DNA of 64,000 bases from Actinomyces gerencseriae DSM 6844 (lineage in GTDB: Bacteria > Actinomycetota > Actinomycetes > Actinomycetales > Actinomycetaceae), in contig NZ_KE386873.1 of assembly GCF_000429265.1 (NCBI RefSeq), positions 45,831-109,830 on the forward strand. Direction: 5' to 3'. Made by a program: the position numbers and the translations under genes. The notes beneath the pieces are model-generated. The model worked only from the letters and a program-made list of their open reading frames with translations, had not been told where the DNA came from and searched no databases. Shown here one piece after another: positions 1-9,719 of the stretch (its first letter is position 1; each line of letters begins with the position of its first letter).

Positions 1-266
1 TCGGCGTCCGTCTCGACGACGGAGGGCGGTGTGCCGCGCCGGTGGACCGTCCCGGCTACCGCCTGCGTCACCCCGTACGGCGGGACCCGCACCTCGACCG
101 CGCGACCGGGGGCGCAGGCCGCCAGCTCCTCCAGTGAGAATCGGACCGCTGTGGCCAGCGCGCGCCGGTCGAGCGCGGAGGAGCCGTCGCCGCCGCTACC
201 GCCGTCGGCCCACTGACGGACCGCCCGGGCGCCTGCGGCGGGGTCGATCCGACGTCGTGCTGGCAC
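1..266 (-). CDS. Sterol carrier family protein (partial, runs off left edge)
   Basis: About 88 N-terminal residues read leftward from a GTG at 264-266; the C-terminus lies outside the window. The protein begins [12 protein letters not shown] and contains [20 protein letters not shown] followed by PYGVTQAV. This matches the small actinobacterial sterol-carrier-family proteins that often sit beside purF; that placement is family knowledge and purF is not visible here. The start codon lies 4 bases past the stop of the upstream nucleotidase-like gene, so the two are probably co-transcribed. No ATG exists in this frame, and a few residues earlier or later are possible as start. Molecular function of the family is unknown. 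Confidence 0.6.
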   Translation of the reverse strand, partial: MPARRRIDPAAGARAVRQWADGGSGGDGSSALDRRALATAVRFSLEELAACAPGRAVEVRVPPYGVTQAVAGTVHRRGTPPSVVETDA

Positions 267-270
267 GCGG

Positions 271-2679
271 TCAGGATACGCCACCGACGGGGCCGTCATC
301 GGGCTCGTCGAAGTCGTCGGGGGCGTCGCCTGGATCGCCGACGTCATCGGGGGCGTCGCCGGGGCGTCCGCGGCGGCGGATCAGGACGATGGCGCCCGCG
401 ACGACCAGCCCGAGAGCGATCGCACCGATCCCGATGGAGGCGCCCGTGCGCACCAGGTCCCCGTCGTGGTCCGCCCGCTCGGCCGGGGCGGGGCCGACGA
501 TGACGTCGTCCGCGTGCCTGGAGGCGAACGCACCACCGGCACCGGTTGCGGAGTCCCCGGGGGCGGCGTACGCATCGGCGGAGCCGTCGGTGGCCAGCTC
601 GTAGTCGTAGTCGCCGACCACTGCGCCCGAGGCGTCGAGCAGCTCGATCGTGGCCAGGAAGCAGGAGCGGTCCCGGGCGGCGCTGTCGAAGGAGCACGTC
701 CGAGTGGCGGCGCTGTCGCCGAAGACGATCTCCAGGGCGGCCCGACCGGTCTCGGGGCGGTCGGCGACGGTGGAGGCATCCACCGCGACCGCGTCGGAGG
801 TCACCGTGGCGCCGGAGGCGTCTCGGTAGGAGTAGCGCGCACTCGTGACGCCCTTGCGCTTCTCGGAGTCGTTGGAGTAGGCCAGCCCGGTCAGGTCGAG
901 GGCGACCGCGCGCGGACTCGTCCGGGAGATCGTGCTCCCCAGACCGATCTGGTGCTTGACGTAGGAGGCGGTCGCCGGCCGGCTCCCGACGTCGGCGAGG
1001 TAGCCGGCGACGACATCGCGGTCGATGGCGCCGGTGTTGACGGGGGACGCCTCCGACAGGGCGGCGTAGCCCTCCCCGCCCCCGATGAGGGAGGAGCTCG
1101 AGGCCACCAGGACGGTCTCGTTGTCGGCGAGGGGGGAGCCGTCGATGACGACCGATGCGATGACGCGGCTCCGGGCGTCGGCGATGCGGGGCGCCGCGGC
1201 GTCCGCGGTCGTGGCGCCCCCGACGATCTCGTCGTGGATGGCGTAGAGCTCGTCGGCGGCGCCCTGATCGATGCGGACCGAGACGTTCGACGACGTGCCC
1301 AGGGTCAGCACGCCGGGACTGCCCCCGGGCCGCCACTGCTGGGCGAGCGCGGCCTTGAGCTGGGCACCGGTGACCGTGGCGTAGCTCATCTCGTTGCCCG
1401 CCGGCTGGACGGCCTGCAGCTCGCCGCTGGTCAGGACGCCGTCGTCGGACCCGTCGGCGGCGTCCCCGGCGTAGAGGAGATCGGCGCGCACCCCGTCCGC
1501 GCTCATCAGGCCGACGACGCGCGCGGCGTCGCCGTGGGGCACGCCGGCGGCGGCCCAGCGGGCGTAGGAGTCGGCGACGAGGTCGGAGGCGGTGGACTCG
1601 GTGCCGAGGCTGGTGCCGGGCGTCGCGCCGTCGGCGGAGCCGCGCAGGAAGTCCGAGCCGATGACGGCGGCCCGCTGGTCGCCGAGCACCGCCGCCCTGG
1701 CGGAGGCCTCGGCGACGATCCCCTTGACGCCGTAGGCGTCGGCGGTGCAGTCGGAGGCCCGCAGGTCCTTGTCGGCGGCGCCGACCACGGAGACCTCGCG
1801 GGTGGCGGCGTTGTAGGCCAGCGAGACATCGGCGAGCCCCCGGCCGTCATGATCCGCCTGGACGACCGCGATGTCCTGGCCGTCGGTCGTCGTCGCCACG
1901 GCCGCCCCGCCCGCGGCCGGGTGGGCGATGCGATCGTAGCCGCCCAGGACGGCGTCGACGTCGCCGGTGAGCCGGGGGGCCATCGCGGCGGCGTCGGCGT
2001 GGGCGAGCACGACGACGACGTCGGCGGCACCGGTGCGCTTGAGCTCGGCGGCCCTGGCGTTGGCGGTGTCGACGGCGGGGGCCAGGGTCAGCGCGTCGGC
2101 GGCCGCCGGGGCGAGGAGGGATGGCAGGTCGTCGGTCATGATGCCGACGAAGCCGACCTTGACGCCGCCCGCGTTCTTGACGACGGTTCCGTCCCCGTCG
2201 CCCTCGGAGTCCAGAGCCGTGCCGGTGACATTGGCCGACAGGTACGGGAAGGAGGCCGCGGGCAGGATCCGCCCGGTGAGGTCGTCCAGCCCCTTGTCGA
2301 GCTCGTGGTCGCCCAGGGCGGAGACGTCGGTGCCCATGGCGTTGAGGACGTCCAGGGTCGGCTGGTCGTCGAGCAGCGCCGAGACGGGGGGCGAACCGCC
2401 GACGTTGTCGCCCGAGGAGACGAGGAGAGAGCCCGGATCCGACTCGCGGGCCCCGGCGACCTCGCAGGCCACGGTGGCGGCACCGGGGTCGACCACCTCC
2501 CCGGTCGCGGGGTCGGTGGTCCTCTCGATATGTCCGTGCAGGTCGGCGACGCCGAGGATGTTGATGGTGGTGACGGACTCCTCGACGGCAGTTGCAAGCG
2601 GCGGGGCGGCAGGGACGAGCGCACCGAAGGCCAGCGCCGCGAGCGCGGCAACGGCCTTCACACAGGGATTCGGTCGCAT
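271..2679 (-). CDS. Secreted, membrane-anchored 5'-nucleotidase/UshA-like protein
   Basis: 802 residues from the ATG at 2677-2679, chosen because it opens a signal peptide ([18 protein letters not shown], cleavage near residue 30). A calcineurin-like phosphoesterase domain follows (about 40-270) with [29 protein letters not shown] and VVVLAHAD. A 5'-nucleotidase C-terminal domain (about 300-550) has [14 protein letters not shown] and [12 protein letters not shown]. The tail carries LVRTG, a transmembrane helix near 745-770 and RRRGRPGD, which resembles a degenerate sortase signal, followed by an acidic tail with two GDAPDD units. Family members hydrolyse extracellular nucleotides or cyclic nucleotides. 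Several metal ligands are altered: GNHE reads GDHE, and the usual GHxH region reads GGYDRI. It may therefore be a poor enzyme or a pseudoenzyme. Confidence 0.8.
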   Translation of the reverse strand: MRPNPCVKAVAALAALAFGALVPAAPPLATAVEESVTTINILGVADLHGHIERTTDPATGEVVDPGAATVACEVAGARESDPGSLLVSSGDNVGGSPPVSALLDDQPTLDVLNAMGTDVSALGDHELDKGLDDLTGRILPAASFPYLSANVTGTALDSEGDGDGTVVKNAGGVKVGFVGIMTDDLPSLLAPAAADALTLAPAVDTANARAAELKRTGAADVVVVLAHADAAAMAPRLTGDVDAVLGGYDRIAHPAAGGAAVATTTDGQDIAVVQADHDGRGLADVSLAYNAATREVSVVGAADKDLRASDCTADAYGVKGIVAEASARAAVLGDQRAAVIGSDFLRGSADGATPGTSLGTESTASDLVADSYARWAAAGVPHGDAARVVGLMSADGVRADLLYAGDAADGSDDGVLTSGELQAVQPAGNEMSYATVTGAQLKAALAQQWRPGGSPGVLTLGTSSNVSVRIDQGAADELYAIHDEIVGGATTADAAAPRIADARSRVIASVVIDGSPLADNETVLVASSSSLIGGGEGYAALSEASPVNTGAIDRDVVAGYLADVGSRPATASYVKHQIGLGSTISRTSPRAVALDLTGLAYSNDSEKRKGVTSARYSYRDASGATVTSDAVAVDASTVADRPETGRAALEIVFGDSAATRTCSFDSAARDRSCFLATIELLDASGAVVGDYDYELATDGSADAYAAPGDSATGAGGAFASRHADDVIVGPAPAERADHDGDLVRTGASIGIGAIALGLVVAGAIVLIRRRGRPGDAPDDVGDPGDAPDDFDEPDDGPVGGVS

Positions 2680-2793
2680 GGTGGTCCTGGTCGGGAGGAA
2701 GGAGGAAGGGTTGGAGCAAGCGTAGTCCGCGACGATGGTCGCGTCCTCCGCAGGGCACGATCGTCTCCCACCCGAGACCACACCGAGACCCCG

Positions 2794-2838
2794 CGAGCCG
2801 ACGGCGCCCGAGCCGACAGCGCCCGAGCCGACAGCGCC
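2794..2838. repeat. 15-bp tandem repeat, three copies
   Basis: CGAGCCGACRGCGCC is repeated three times head to tail (2794-2808, 2809-2823, 2824-2838) between the nucleotidase-like gene and gdhA. One base differs in the first copy. No function is evident. Confidence 0.85.
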
Positions 2839-2900
2839 CGGCCCGCCCCGAGAATGGGGCGACCCCGACGGGGCCGCTCTCTCCGGGGCGGGCCGGGCGC

Positions 2901-2934
2901 CATCCTCGCTGCCGTCGCGGCGGCAGCGAGGATG
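2901..2934 (-). terminator. Hairpin terminator of gdhA
   Basis: A perfect 14-bp inverted repeat (CATCCTCGCTGCCG and its complement, 6-base loop) lies 12 bases after the gdhA stop codon. No U-tract follows, as is common in GC-rich actinobacteria. Confidence 0.7.
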
Positions 2935-2945
2935 AGGGCGGGGGC

Positions 2946-4298
<1,353 letters not shown>

Positions 4299-4448
4299 CT
4301 ATTGGGATGATCCGCGCAGGAGCACGTCGTCGGGCAGGCGGTCTCCCGCGCCGAGGCCGAGCATCCCATCCCACCGGAAACTGAGACGAAACATCCCGAT
4401 CGCTGGTTATCCCGGGGCCCGCGGGGGTTGCGCGGCCCGTCCCTCTCG

Positions 4449-4577
4449 CCGAGATCGGTCCGGTTCCGTGCCGAGATCGGTCCGGTTCCGTGCCGAGATC
4501 GGTTCAGTTCCGCACCGAGATCGGTCCGGTTCCGTGCCGAGATCGGTTCAGTTCCGCACCGAGATCGGTCCGAGGGC
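4449..4577. repeat. Six-copy 22-bp-period GAGATCGGT array
   Basis: GAGATCGGTYCRGTTCCG plus four variable bases is repeated with GAGATC starting at 4451, 4473, 4495, 4517, 4539 and 4561, exactly 22 bp apart. Copies alternate between two versions (tccggttccgtg and ttcagttccgca). The same unit occurs at about 29875, 30503, 45430 and 49498, always in intergenic DNA. Confidence 0.95.
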
Positions 4578-4598
4578 GCCGCGCCCGGCTGCCGGGGC

Positions 4599-4660
4599 CA
4601 CGAGTCGGGCATTCCTGCACGAGTCCGACGGCGGCGTCGTCCGACTCGTCCCGGAATGTC
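4599..4660. repeat. Symmetrical CGAGTCGGGC repeat element
   Basis: Two direct copies of CGAGTCSGRC (4601 and 4620) are followed by an inverted copy (CCGACTCG, about 4641) and a degenerate fourth. A closely related element, including ATTCCTGC between the first two units, lies in the opposite orientation at 49394-49465. Both sit next to 22-bp GAGATCGGT arrays. Confidence 0.75.
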
Positions 4661-4783
4661 GAGCTCGACGGGACGACGCGGCACGCCGGTGAGGACCGCC
4701 CTCCTGCGGGCATCGGACCGGCATCGGACCGGGCACCCCGTGCAGGCCCGGCCCGGATAGGCCTCGCAGTCGTAGGCAGTCCC

Positions 4784-4946
4784 GCGCGGTCGTACCCGGA
4801 TGCGCGCGGTCGTACATTGCGTCGTGCGGTCGTACCTGAGCCCGCGCGGTCGTACGTTAGAAGCGCCCCAAAGTACGACCGCGAGTGAAAGGGTACGACC
4901 GTGCGGCCCCAGGGTACGACCACGCGGCCCCGAGTACGACCGCGCG
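4784..4946. repeat. Symmetrical 4+4 array of GCGCGGTCGTAC
   Basis: Four direct copies begin at 4784, 4804, 4824 and 4844, exactly 20 bp apart. After a 17-base centre, four inverted copies (GTACGACCGCG) begin at 4873, 4893, 4914 and 4934. Only the 9-12 bp cores are conserved; the bases between them vary. The layout suggests a phased protein-binding array or a large imperfect cruciform. Confidence 0.9.
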
Positions 4947-5319
4947 AGCCCGACGATCCGCGTCGACAGTCGACGGCGACACCGTCCCCCGCCACGACGG
5001 CACCTTTCTCACGACCCATCCCGCGAACCCATCGATGATCCTGGTCCGCGCGCCACCAATTAGCCCCGACAGGAGATAAGGAGCTAAGAAGACCCGTGGA
5101 GCAAAGCGGGCTCTCCACTCGCCCCGGCCCGCCCACGCGAGAAGGACCACGGTGACGGTGAGGACCGCGGCCGGCGAAGGCTCGACCACGACCTCAGCAC
5201 CCTGAGCACGAGATAAGGCCCGCGCACCACCAGCGGCAACCGCCCGCGCACCACCAGCGGCGCGACCAGGCTTCGGGACGAGCCCCGTCCAGGGCTCCCC
5301 GATCCGTATGCTCCCTCTC

Positions 5320-6144
5320 GTGACCGACGCTCCCGTTCCCGCAGGCGCACCGCGCTACACCCACGGGCACTCCCCCGCCGTCCTCGCCAGCCACGCCCAC
5401 CGCACCGCGGCCGACTCCGCCGCCCATCTCCTGCCCCGCCTCCGATCGGGCCTCGACCTGCTCGACGTCGGCTGCGGCCCGGCGACCATCACCGCCGATC
5501 TCGCCGAATCCGTCAGCCCCGGGCGCGTCGTCGCGCTCGACAGCGCGCCGGCCGCGCTCGAGGCGGCGCGGGCGACCCTTGAGGAGAGGGGACTGGCCGA
5601 CGTCGTCGAGCTTGTCGACGGCGACGTGCACGCCCTGCCCTTCGCGGACGGCTCCTTCGACGTGGTCCACGCCCACCAGGTGCTCCAGCACGTGGCCGCC
5701 CCGGTGGCCGCCCTGCGCGAGATGCGCCGGGTGACGCGTCCGGGCGGAATCGTGGCGGCGCGCGACTCCGTGTACTCGGCCAAGGCCTGGTACCCGCAGC
5801 CCCCCGCACTGGAGCGCTGGCGCCGGGTCTACATGGCGACGGCGCGGGCGAACGGCGGCGAGCCCGACGCCGGCAGCCATCTGCTGTCCTGGTTCCGCGC
5901 CGCGGGACTCGGCGACGCGGAGGCATCGGCGTCGACCTGGTGCTACGCGACGCCCGAGCTGCGCTCCTGGTGGGGCGGGACCTGGGCGGAGCGGTGCCTC
6001 TCCTCCTTCGGCCCGCGCGCAGTCGAACTGGGACTGGCGCGCCCGACCGAGCTGGAGGAGATGGCGATGGCCTGGCGGACGTGGGCCGCGGCGGACGACG
6101 GTTGGTACGTCGTCGTTCACGGCGAGGTCATCGCCCGCCGGTAG
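5320..6144 (+). CDS. Class I SAM-dependent methyltransferase
   Basis: 274 residues from GTG 5320. The fold is shown by motif I LDLLDVGCGPAT (about 45-56), GRVVALDSAPAAL (motif II), ELVDGDVHALPFADGSFDVV (motifs III-IV) and LREMRRVTRPGGIVA. This is the UbiE/COQ5-like group; the methyl acceptor cannot be inferred. The start is a judgement: TATGCT (5307-5312) lies 7 bases before the GTG, the same arrangement as other apparently leaderless genes here. An in-frame ATG at 5308 would overlap that box and would add four residues. It converges on the cupin gene. Confidence 0.85.
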   Translation: MTDAPVPAGAPRYTHGHSPAVLASHAHRTAADSAAHLLPRLRSGLDLLDVGCGPATITADLAESVSPGRVVALDSAPAALEAARATLEERGLADVVELVDGDVHALPFADGSFDVVHAHQVLQHVAAPVAALREMRRVTRPGGIVAARDSVYSAKAWYPQPPALERWRRVYMATARANGGEPDAGSHLLSWFRAAGLGDAEASASTWCYATPELRSWWGGTWAERCLSSFGPRAVELGLARPTELEEMAMAWRTWAAADDGWYVVVHGEVIARR

Positions 6145-6247
6145 CGGACCGGGCGGACCGACGAGCGACGAACGGCGGCGACGTCGAGCGACGGGGTTCG
6201 GAGCGGACGAGCCACTGACGTAGCCGGACGGGCGGGGGGAGTCCGAC

Positions 6248-6685
6248 TCACAGCGCCGCGTAGTGGGCGTCGTCGACGGGCTCGAGCCACTCGTTGGAGG
6301 TGTCCTCGCCCGGGACCGCGAGCGCGATGTGGGAGAACCAGGAGTCGGCCTTGGCGCCGTGCCAGTGCTTGACACCGGCGCGGGTGAACACGACGGTGCC
6401 GGGGGTCAGCGAGACGGCGTCCTTCCCCTCCTCCTGGTACCAGCCGGAGCCGGCCGTGCAGATGAGCACCTGGCCTCCGCCCGACGCGGCATGGTGGATG
6501 TGCCAGCTGTTGCGGCAGCCGGGCTCGAAGGTCACGTTGTGCACCCCGACCGCGCACTCGGGATCCGTCACCAGGCTCCTCAGGAAGCTCTCCCCGGTGA
6601 AGTACTGGGCGAAGGCGGTGTTGGGCGCCCCCTTGCCGAAGATGTTCTCGGAGTCGAAAACGGCTGCGTCGGTCGTGGATGTCAT
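6248..6685 (-). CDS. Cupin-domain protein
   Basis: 145 residues. A single cupin_2 barrel is visible: GCRNSWHIHHAASGGGQVL (about 56-75, metal-binding His cluster), GWYQEEGKDAVSLTPG, and FTRAGVKHWHGAKADSWFSH with the second-motif His residues. It resembles the NIFGKGAPNTAFAQYFTG cupin family annotated as oxygenase-like or mandelonitrile-lyase-like proteins. Substrate is unknown. The start is fixed by an AGGAG ribosome site 6 bases upstream. It lies downstream of, and in the same direction as, the flavoprotein gene, about 160 bp away across a duplicated sequence. Confidence 0.88.
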   Translation of the reverse strand: MTSTTDAAVFDSENIFGKGAPNTAFAQYFTGESFLRSLVTDPECAVGVHNVTFEPGCRNSWHIHHAASGGGQVLICTAGSGWYQEEGKDAVSLTPGTVVFTRAGVKHWHGAKADSWFSHIALAVPGEDTSNEWLEPVDDAHYAAL

Positions 6686-6748
6686 GACTGCTCCTGTGGA
6701 GGTGGCTGGAGGTGACTGCGGCACCGCCAGGTTAGGGGCGCCTCCGAG

Positions 6749-6847
6749 GCACGGCCAGGTCCCGCCAGTCCCCCTCTTCCCCCCGCACCGGCCGCCGGGA
6801 GGACGCGGGCGACGCACGGCCGGGTCCCGCCAGTCCCACTCCTCCCC
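6749..6847. repeat. Direct repeat pair, about 34 bp, 65 bp apart
   Basis: GCACGGCCAGGTCCCGCCAG and its continuation (6749-6782) recur at 6814-6847 with a few substitutions, in the gap between the cupin and flavoprotein genes. It is one of several such pairs in the window. Confidence 0.8.
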
Positions 6848-8223
6848 TACCCCTGATGCCGCAGGCGGCGCCAGATCCTGCGCGCGGCCTCGCCGCCGGC
6901 CCGTGCGGCGCCGAGGGTCGAGGCGTCGGGGCCGTACCCGACCAGCAGCAGGCGCGGGTCCTTGGCCACGCCGGTGCGCCCCTCCATGCGGATGCCCGAC
7001 TCGTACCGGGGATCGCCACCGGCCGGGACGCCGACCGGACCGGCGTTCGTCCGCTCGCGCAATCGCAGTGGTTCCAGGTGCGTCAGTGCCGCCCTGAAGC
7101 CGGTGCTCCAGACGATGGCGTCGACGTCGACCCATGTGGGCTCGGAGTAGGGATCCCACGAGTCCGGGACAGCCATCCCGCCGCCCGTGACCGCGGCGGA
7201 ACCCGACCCATCGGGATGAGGGCCGATGGCCGTCGGCGAGAAGCGCACCGCGTGCTCGTCGATGAGGTCGATCATCCCCCTGGAGACGAGGAGCCCCCTC
7301 TCGACGCCGTCGACGTACCTCTGCAGAGCGGGCACGGCCGCGGGCCGCGCGGCGCCGATGGGGGCCGGACCGGCGGCGCGCGCACCGGCCGCCCGCTCCA
7401 GCGCGGCGCCCCAGATGTCGTCGGGACCGGCGATGAAGTTCGGCGGACGGCGCGTGGCCCACGTCAACGAAGCGGCATAGGGGGCGATCTCCAGGATCAT
7501 CTGCACCGCGGTGAGCCCACCGCCGACGACGAGGACGCGTCTCCCGGCCAGCTCCTCGGCCCGGCGGTAGGAGGCGGTGTGGAGCTGCTCGCCGGCGAAC
7601 CCGTCCCTGCCCGGGACGCGCGGTATGCGGGGATGACTCCACGTGCCGGACGCGGAGACGACCATGCGCGCCAGCCATGTGCGTCGCCCCTCCCCCGTGC
7701 GGCCGTCGACGGCCAGGAGGGTGTCACGGCGCACGGGGTCCGGCCGGCGACTCATGCGCGTCGGGACGCCGCGAGCCCCGGAGCCACCGGTCGCGCGAGC
7801 GCCCCGGGCCGACAGCGGCGCGGGCACCCCCGTGGACCTCACCGAGGTGACGCGCACCGGGCGCAGCACCTGGAGCCCCAGTGCCTCCTCGTAGCGACGG
7901 TGGTACCCGGGGACGACGACGTTGCCGGGGGCCGCCTCGTCCAGGTCCCCGGCGGGGAACCGGGGAAGATCGGCGATCCGGTGAGCCCGGCCGATCGTCA
8001 GGGAGTCCCAGCGGTGCCGCCAGGCGCCCCCGGGACCCTGCTCGGCATCGAGGACGAGCAGCTCGCTCCCCGGCACCAGGCCGCGGCGAACGAGCTCGCC
8101 CGCCGTGGCCAGCCCGGCCTGCCCCGCTCCGACGACGATGACGTCAGCGACGCCAGCGGCATCAGCGGCGTCTGCGACGTACCGGTCGGGCTCCTCGTCG
8201 TTCACGCCACCATCATGCGTCAT
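6847..8223 (-). CDS. FAD/NAD(P)-binding oxidoreductase (flavin monooxygenase-like)
   Basis: 458 residues. The N-terminal FAD site is VIVVGAGQAGLATA (about 28-41), followed by the EQGPGGAWRHRWDSL segment typical of flavin-containing monooxygenase and CzcO-like proteins. A second dinucleotide fold is VLVVGGGLTAVQM (about 215-227), and SASGTWSHPRIPRVPG precedes it. IVWSTGFR near the C-terminus is also characteristic. Residues about 125-180 form an Arg/Ala/Gly-rich loop (STGVPAPLSARGARATGGSG) that looks like a low-complexity insertion. A GAGGAGGAG stretch precedes the start. Substrate is unknown. Confidence 0.85.
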   Translation of the reverse strand: MTHDGGVNDEEPDRYVADAADAAGVADVIVVGAGQAGLATAGELVRRGLVPGSELLVLDAEQGPGGAWRHRWDSLTIGRAHRIADLPRFPAGDLDEAAPGNVVVPGYHRRYEEALGLQVLRPVRVTSVRSTGVPAPLSARGARATGGSGARGVPTRMSRRPDPVRRDTLLAVDGRTGEGRRTWLARMVVSASGTWSHPRIPRVPGRDGFAGEQLHTASYRRAEELAGRRVLVVGGGLTAVQMILEIAPYAASLTWATRRPPNFIAGPDDIWGAALERAAGARAAGPAPIGAARPAAVPALQRYVDGVERGLLVSRGMIDLIDEHAVRFSPTAIGPHPDGSGSAAVTGGGMAVPDSWDPYSEPTWVDVDAIVWSTGFRAALTHLEPLRLRERTNAGPVGVPAGGDPRYESGIRMEGRTGVAKDPRLLLVGYGPDASTLGAARAGGEAARRIWRRLRHQG

Positions 8224-8666
8224 CGACCGGGGCTCCTCCTCATCGGGTCCTCATCGGGGCCGGGGCGCTCGCGCGCCCGATCGCAACCCGCCGGCCGTCG
8301 CGCACGGCGGCTCGGCCGTGTGGACGCGCCGCCCCCTCTCGCGCGCCCGATCGCAGCCCGCCGCAGCTCATCGATCGCCGCACCGCTTCTCACGGCGCAG
8401 CGGCGGCACTCACGGGCCGGAACGCAGCGGGTCACGGCCAGGGGCGCGGCAGGGTAGCGGCAGGGTAGCGGCAGGGTAGCGGCAGGGTAGCGGCAAGGTG
8501 GCGGCCAGGGGCGCGGCGGAGTGGTGGGGCGGGAGCGCGCGGTGGCGGAAGGCCCCGGCGAAAATAGCGGCGATGAACGGCGCGATCAGGCGGGACCGCA
8601 CGACGACGGGAGACTCCGAGCGAGCCGACTCGCCGAGAACGACACCGATCTGGCACCCTGCCACCT
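8224..8666. other. Non-coding gap with duplicated GC-rich blocks
   Basis: 443 bp between divergent genes with no supportable gene. It contains a 26-bp direct repeat pair (about 8268 and 8338, CTCGCGCGCCCGATCGCA core) and an 11-bp tandem array (8450-8504). Confidence 0.7.
8450..8504. repeat. 11-bp tandem repeat, five copies
   Basis: CAGGGTAGCGG is repeated at 8450, 8461, 8472 and 8483, with a diverged fifth copy at 8494. The array is bracketed by direct copies of GGCCAGGGGCGCGGC at 8436 and 8503. Copy number is likely to vary. Confidence 0.95.
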
Positions 8667-9719
8667 GTGCTCTCCTCTCCAAGCGCCGTCGCGGCACGCG
8701 TCCTGACCGCGCGCTCCGTGCTCGACCGACCGCTCGCCCGCCGCTACCGCATCGACGCGGTGCGGCTCCGCGAGTTCGCGGGAGTGGCCAGGTGCGGGGA
8801 CCTGGGGGGCAAGCAGGTGATCGAGCTGCCCGTGCTCGCCGAGCTCTCCACCACGACGGCGTCCCGGCTGCGCATGCCCGATGGCACCGGGTGGAAGCTC
8901 GGCCAGGCGCTCGGGCACGCTCTTGAGCAGGGGGTGCGCCTGTGGCTGTGCCAGGTGCCGGCCGAGGCCGTCCCATTGATCGTGCGCGCGGTCGGCAGCG
9001 GGCTCATCCACGTCGTCTCGCTGCCCGAGCCCGTCGACGACGCCGGGGAGCCGAGTGCCCCGCCCGCCATGGCGATCCCCGCCCCCGACAGCACCGGCAG
9101 CACCGTCGTCATCGCCCTGAGCCCCCTCGCACTGCTCATGTCCTTGACCGAGGGCGGGGGCGACTCGCGCCGCTACCTGCGCACCGTGCTGGTCGGCGTG
9201 GACACCCTGCGCTGCTCGTCCCGGGCGGCGTGGGCGCTGCGGCGCAGCGGCGTCGAGGCGGTCCAGCGGTCGCGGACGCTGCGGCTGCTCCGCAACCCCG
9301 TGACCCTGGCCTACCTCTTGGTGTTCGTGTACTCCTCCCTGCGGGCCATTCCAGTGGCCTTCGTCCCCGGGTTCCACGGCCAGGTATGGGTGCTGTGGAC
9401 GATCGACGTCCTCACCGCCGTGCCCTACACGTGGGGCCTTGTCCAGATGGTGGCGGGACACCGGATCCGGTACCGGCTCCTCGGGCTGGCGACCACGCTC
9501 ATCACCTTCATGGCCCCCTACGTGTACTTCTGGACCAAGGGGCGCGACTACCCGCCGGAGGTGATCGTGACCGTGGTGGCGATGATCGTGGGCAGCGCCG
9601 GGATCGAGGCGCTGCGGTGGTGGCGCGAGAGGCTGATCGTTCAGGGCCTGTCGGAGGCCTCCGCAGAGGACGTCACGGCGGCCGCCCCGGAGACGTCCGC
9701 AGGCGCCTCCGAGAACTGA
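8667..9719 (+). CDS. Membrane protein of unknown function
   Basis: 350 residues from GTG 8667. The N-terminal half (about 1-200) is soluble. The C-terminal half has about four hydrophobic segments (PVTLAYLLVFVYSSLRAIPV, VWVLWTIDVLTAVPYTWGLV, LLGLATTLITFMAPYVYF, VIVTVVAMIVGSAGIEAL). No family is recognised. The last 79 bases overlap the end of the convergent pcs gene. CACCCT lies 7 bases before the GTG and may be a -10 box of a leaderless transcript. Confidence 0.7.
   Translation: MLSSPSAVAARVLTARSVLDRPLARRYRIDAVRLREFAGVARCGDLGGKQVIELPVLAELSTTTASRLRMPDGTGWKLGQALGHALEQGVRLWLCQVPAEAVPLIVRAVGSGLIHVVSLPEPVDDAGEPSAPPAMAIPAPDSTGSTVVIALSPLALLMSLTEGGGDSRRYLRTVLVGVDTLRCSSRAAWALRRSGVEAVQRSRTLRLLRNPVTLAYLLVFVYSSLRAIPVAFVPGFHGQVWVLWTIDVLTAVPYTWGLVQMVAGHRIRYRLLGLATTLITFMAPYVYFWTKGRDYPPEVIVTVVAMIVGSAGIEALRWWRERLIVQGLSEASAEDVTAAAPETSAGASEN

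Noticed and set aside
4449..4577. Protein-coding repeats in the 22-bp array
   Set aside because: 22 is not a multiple of three, so successive copies rotate through frames and give repeats such as FRAEIGPVPCRDRFSS in every frame; the locus is non-coding.
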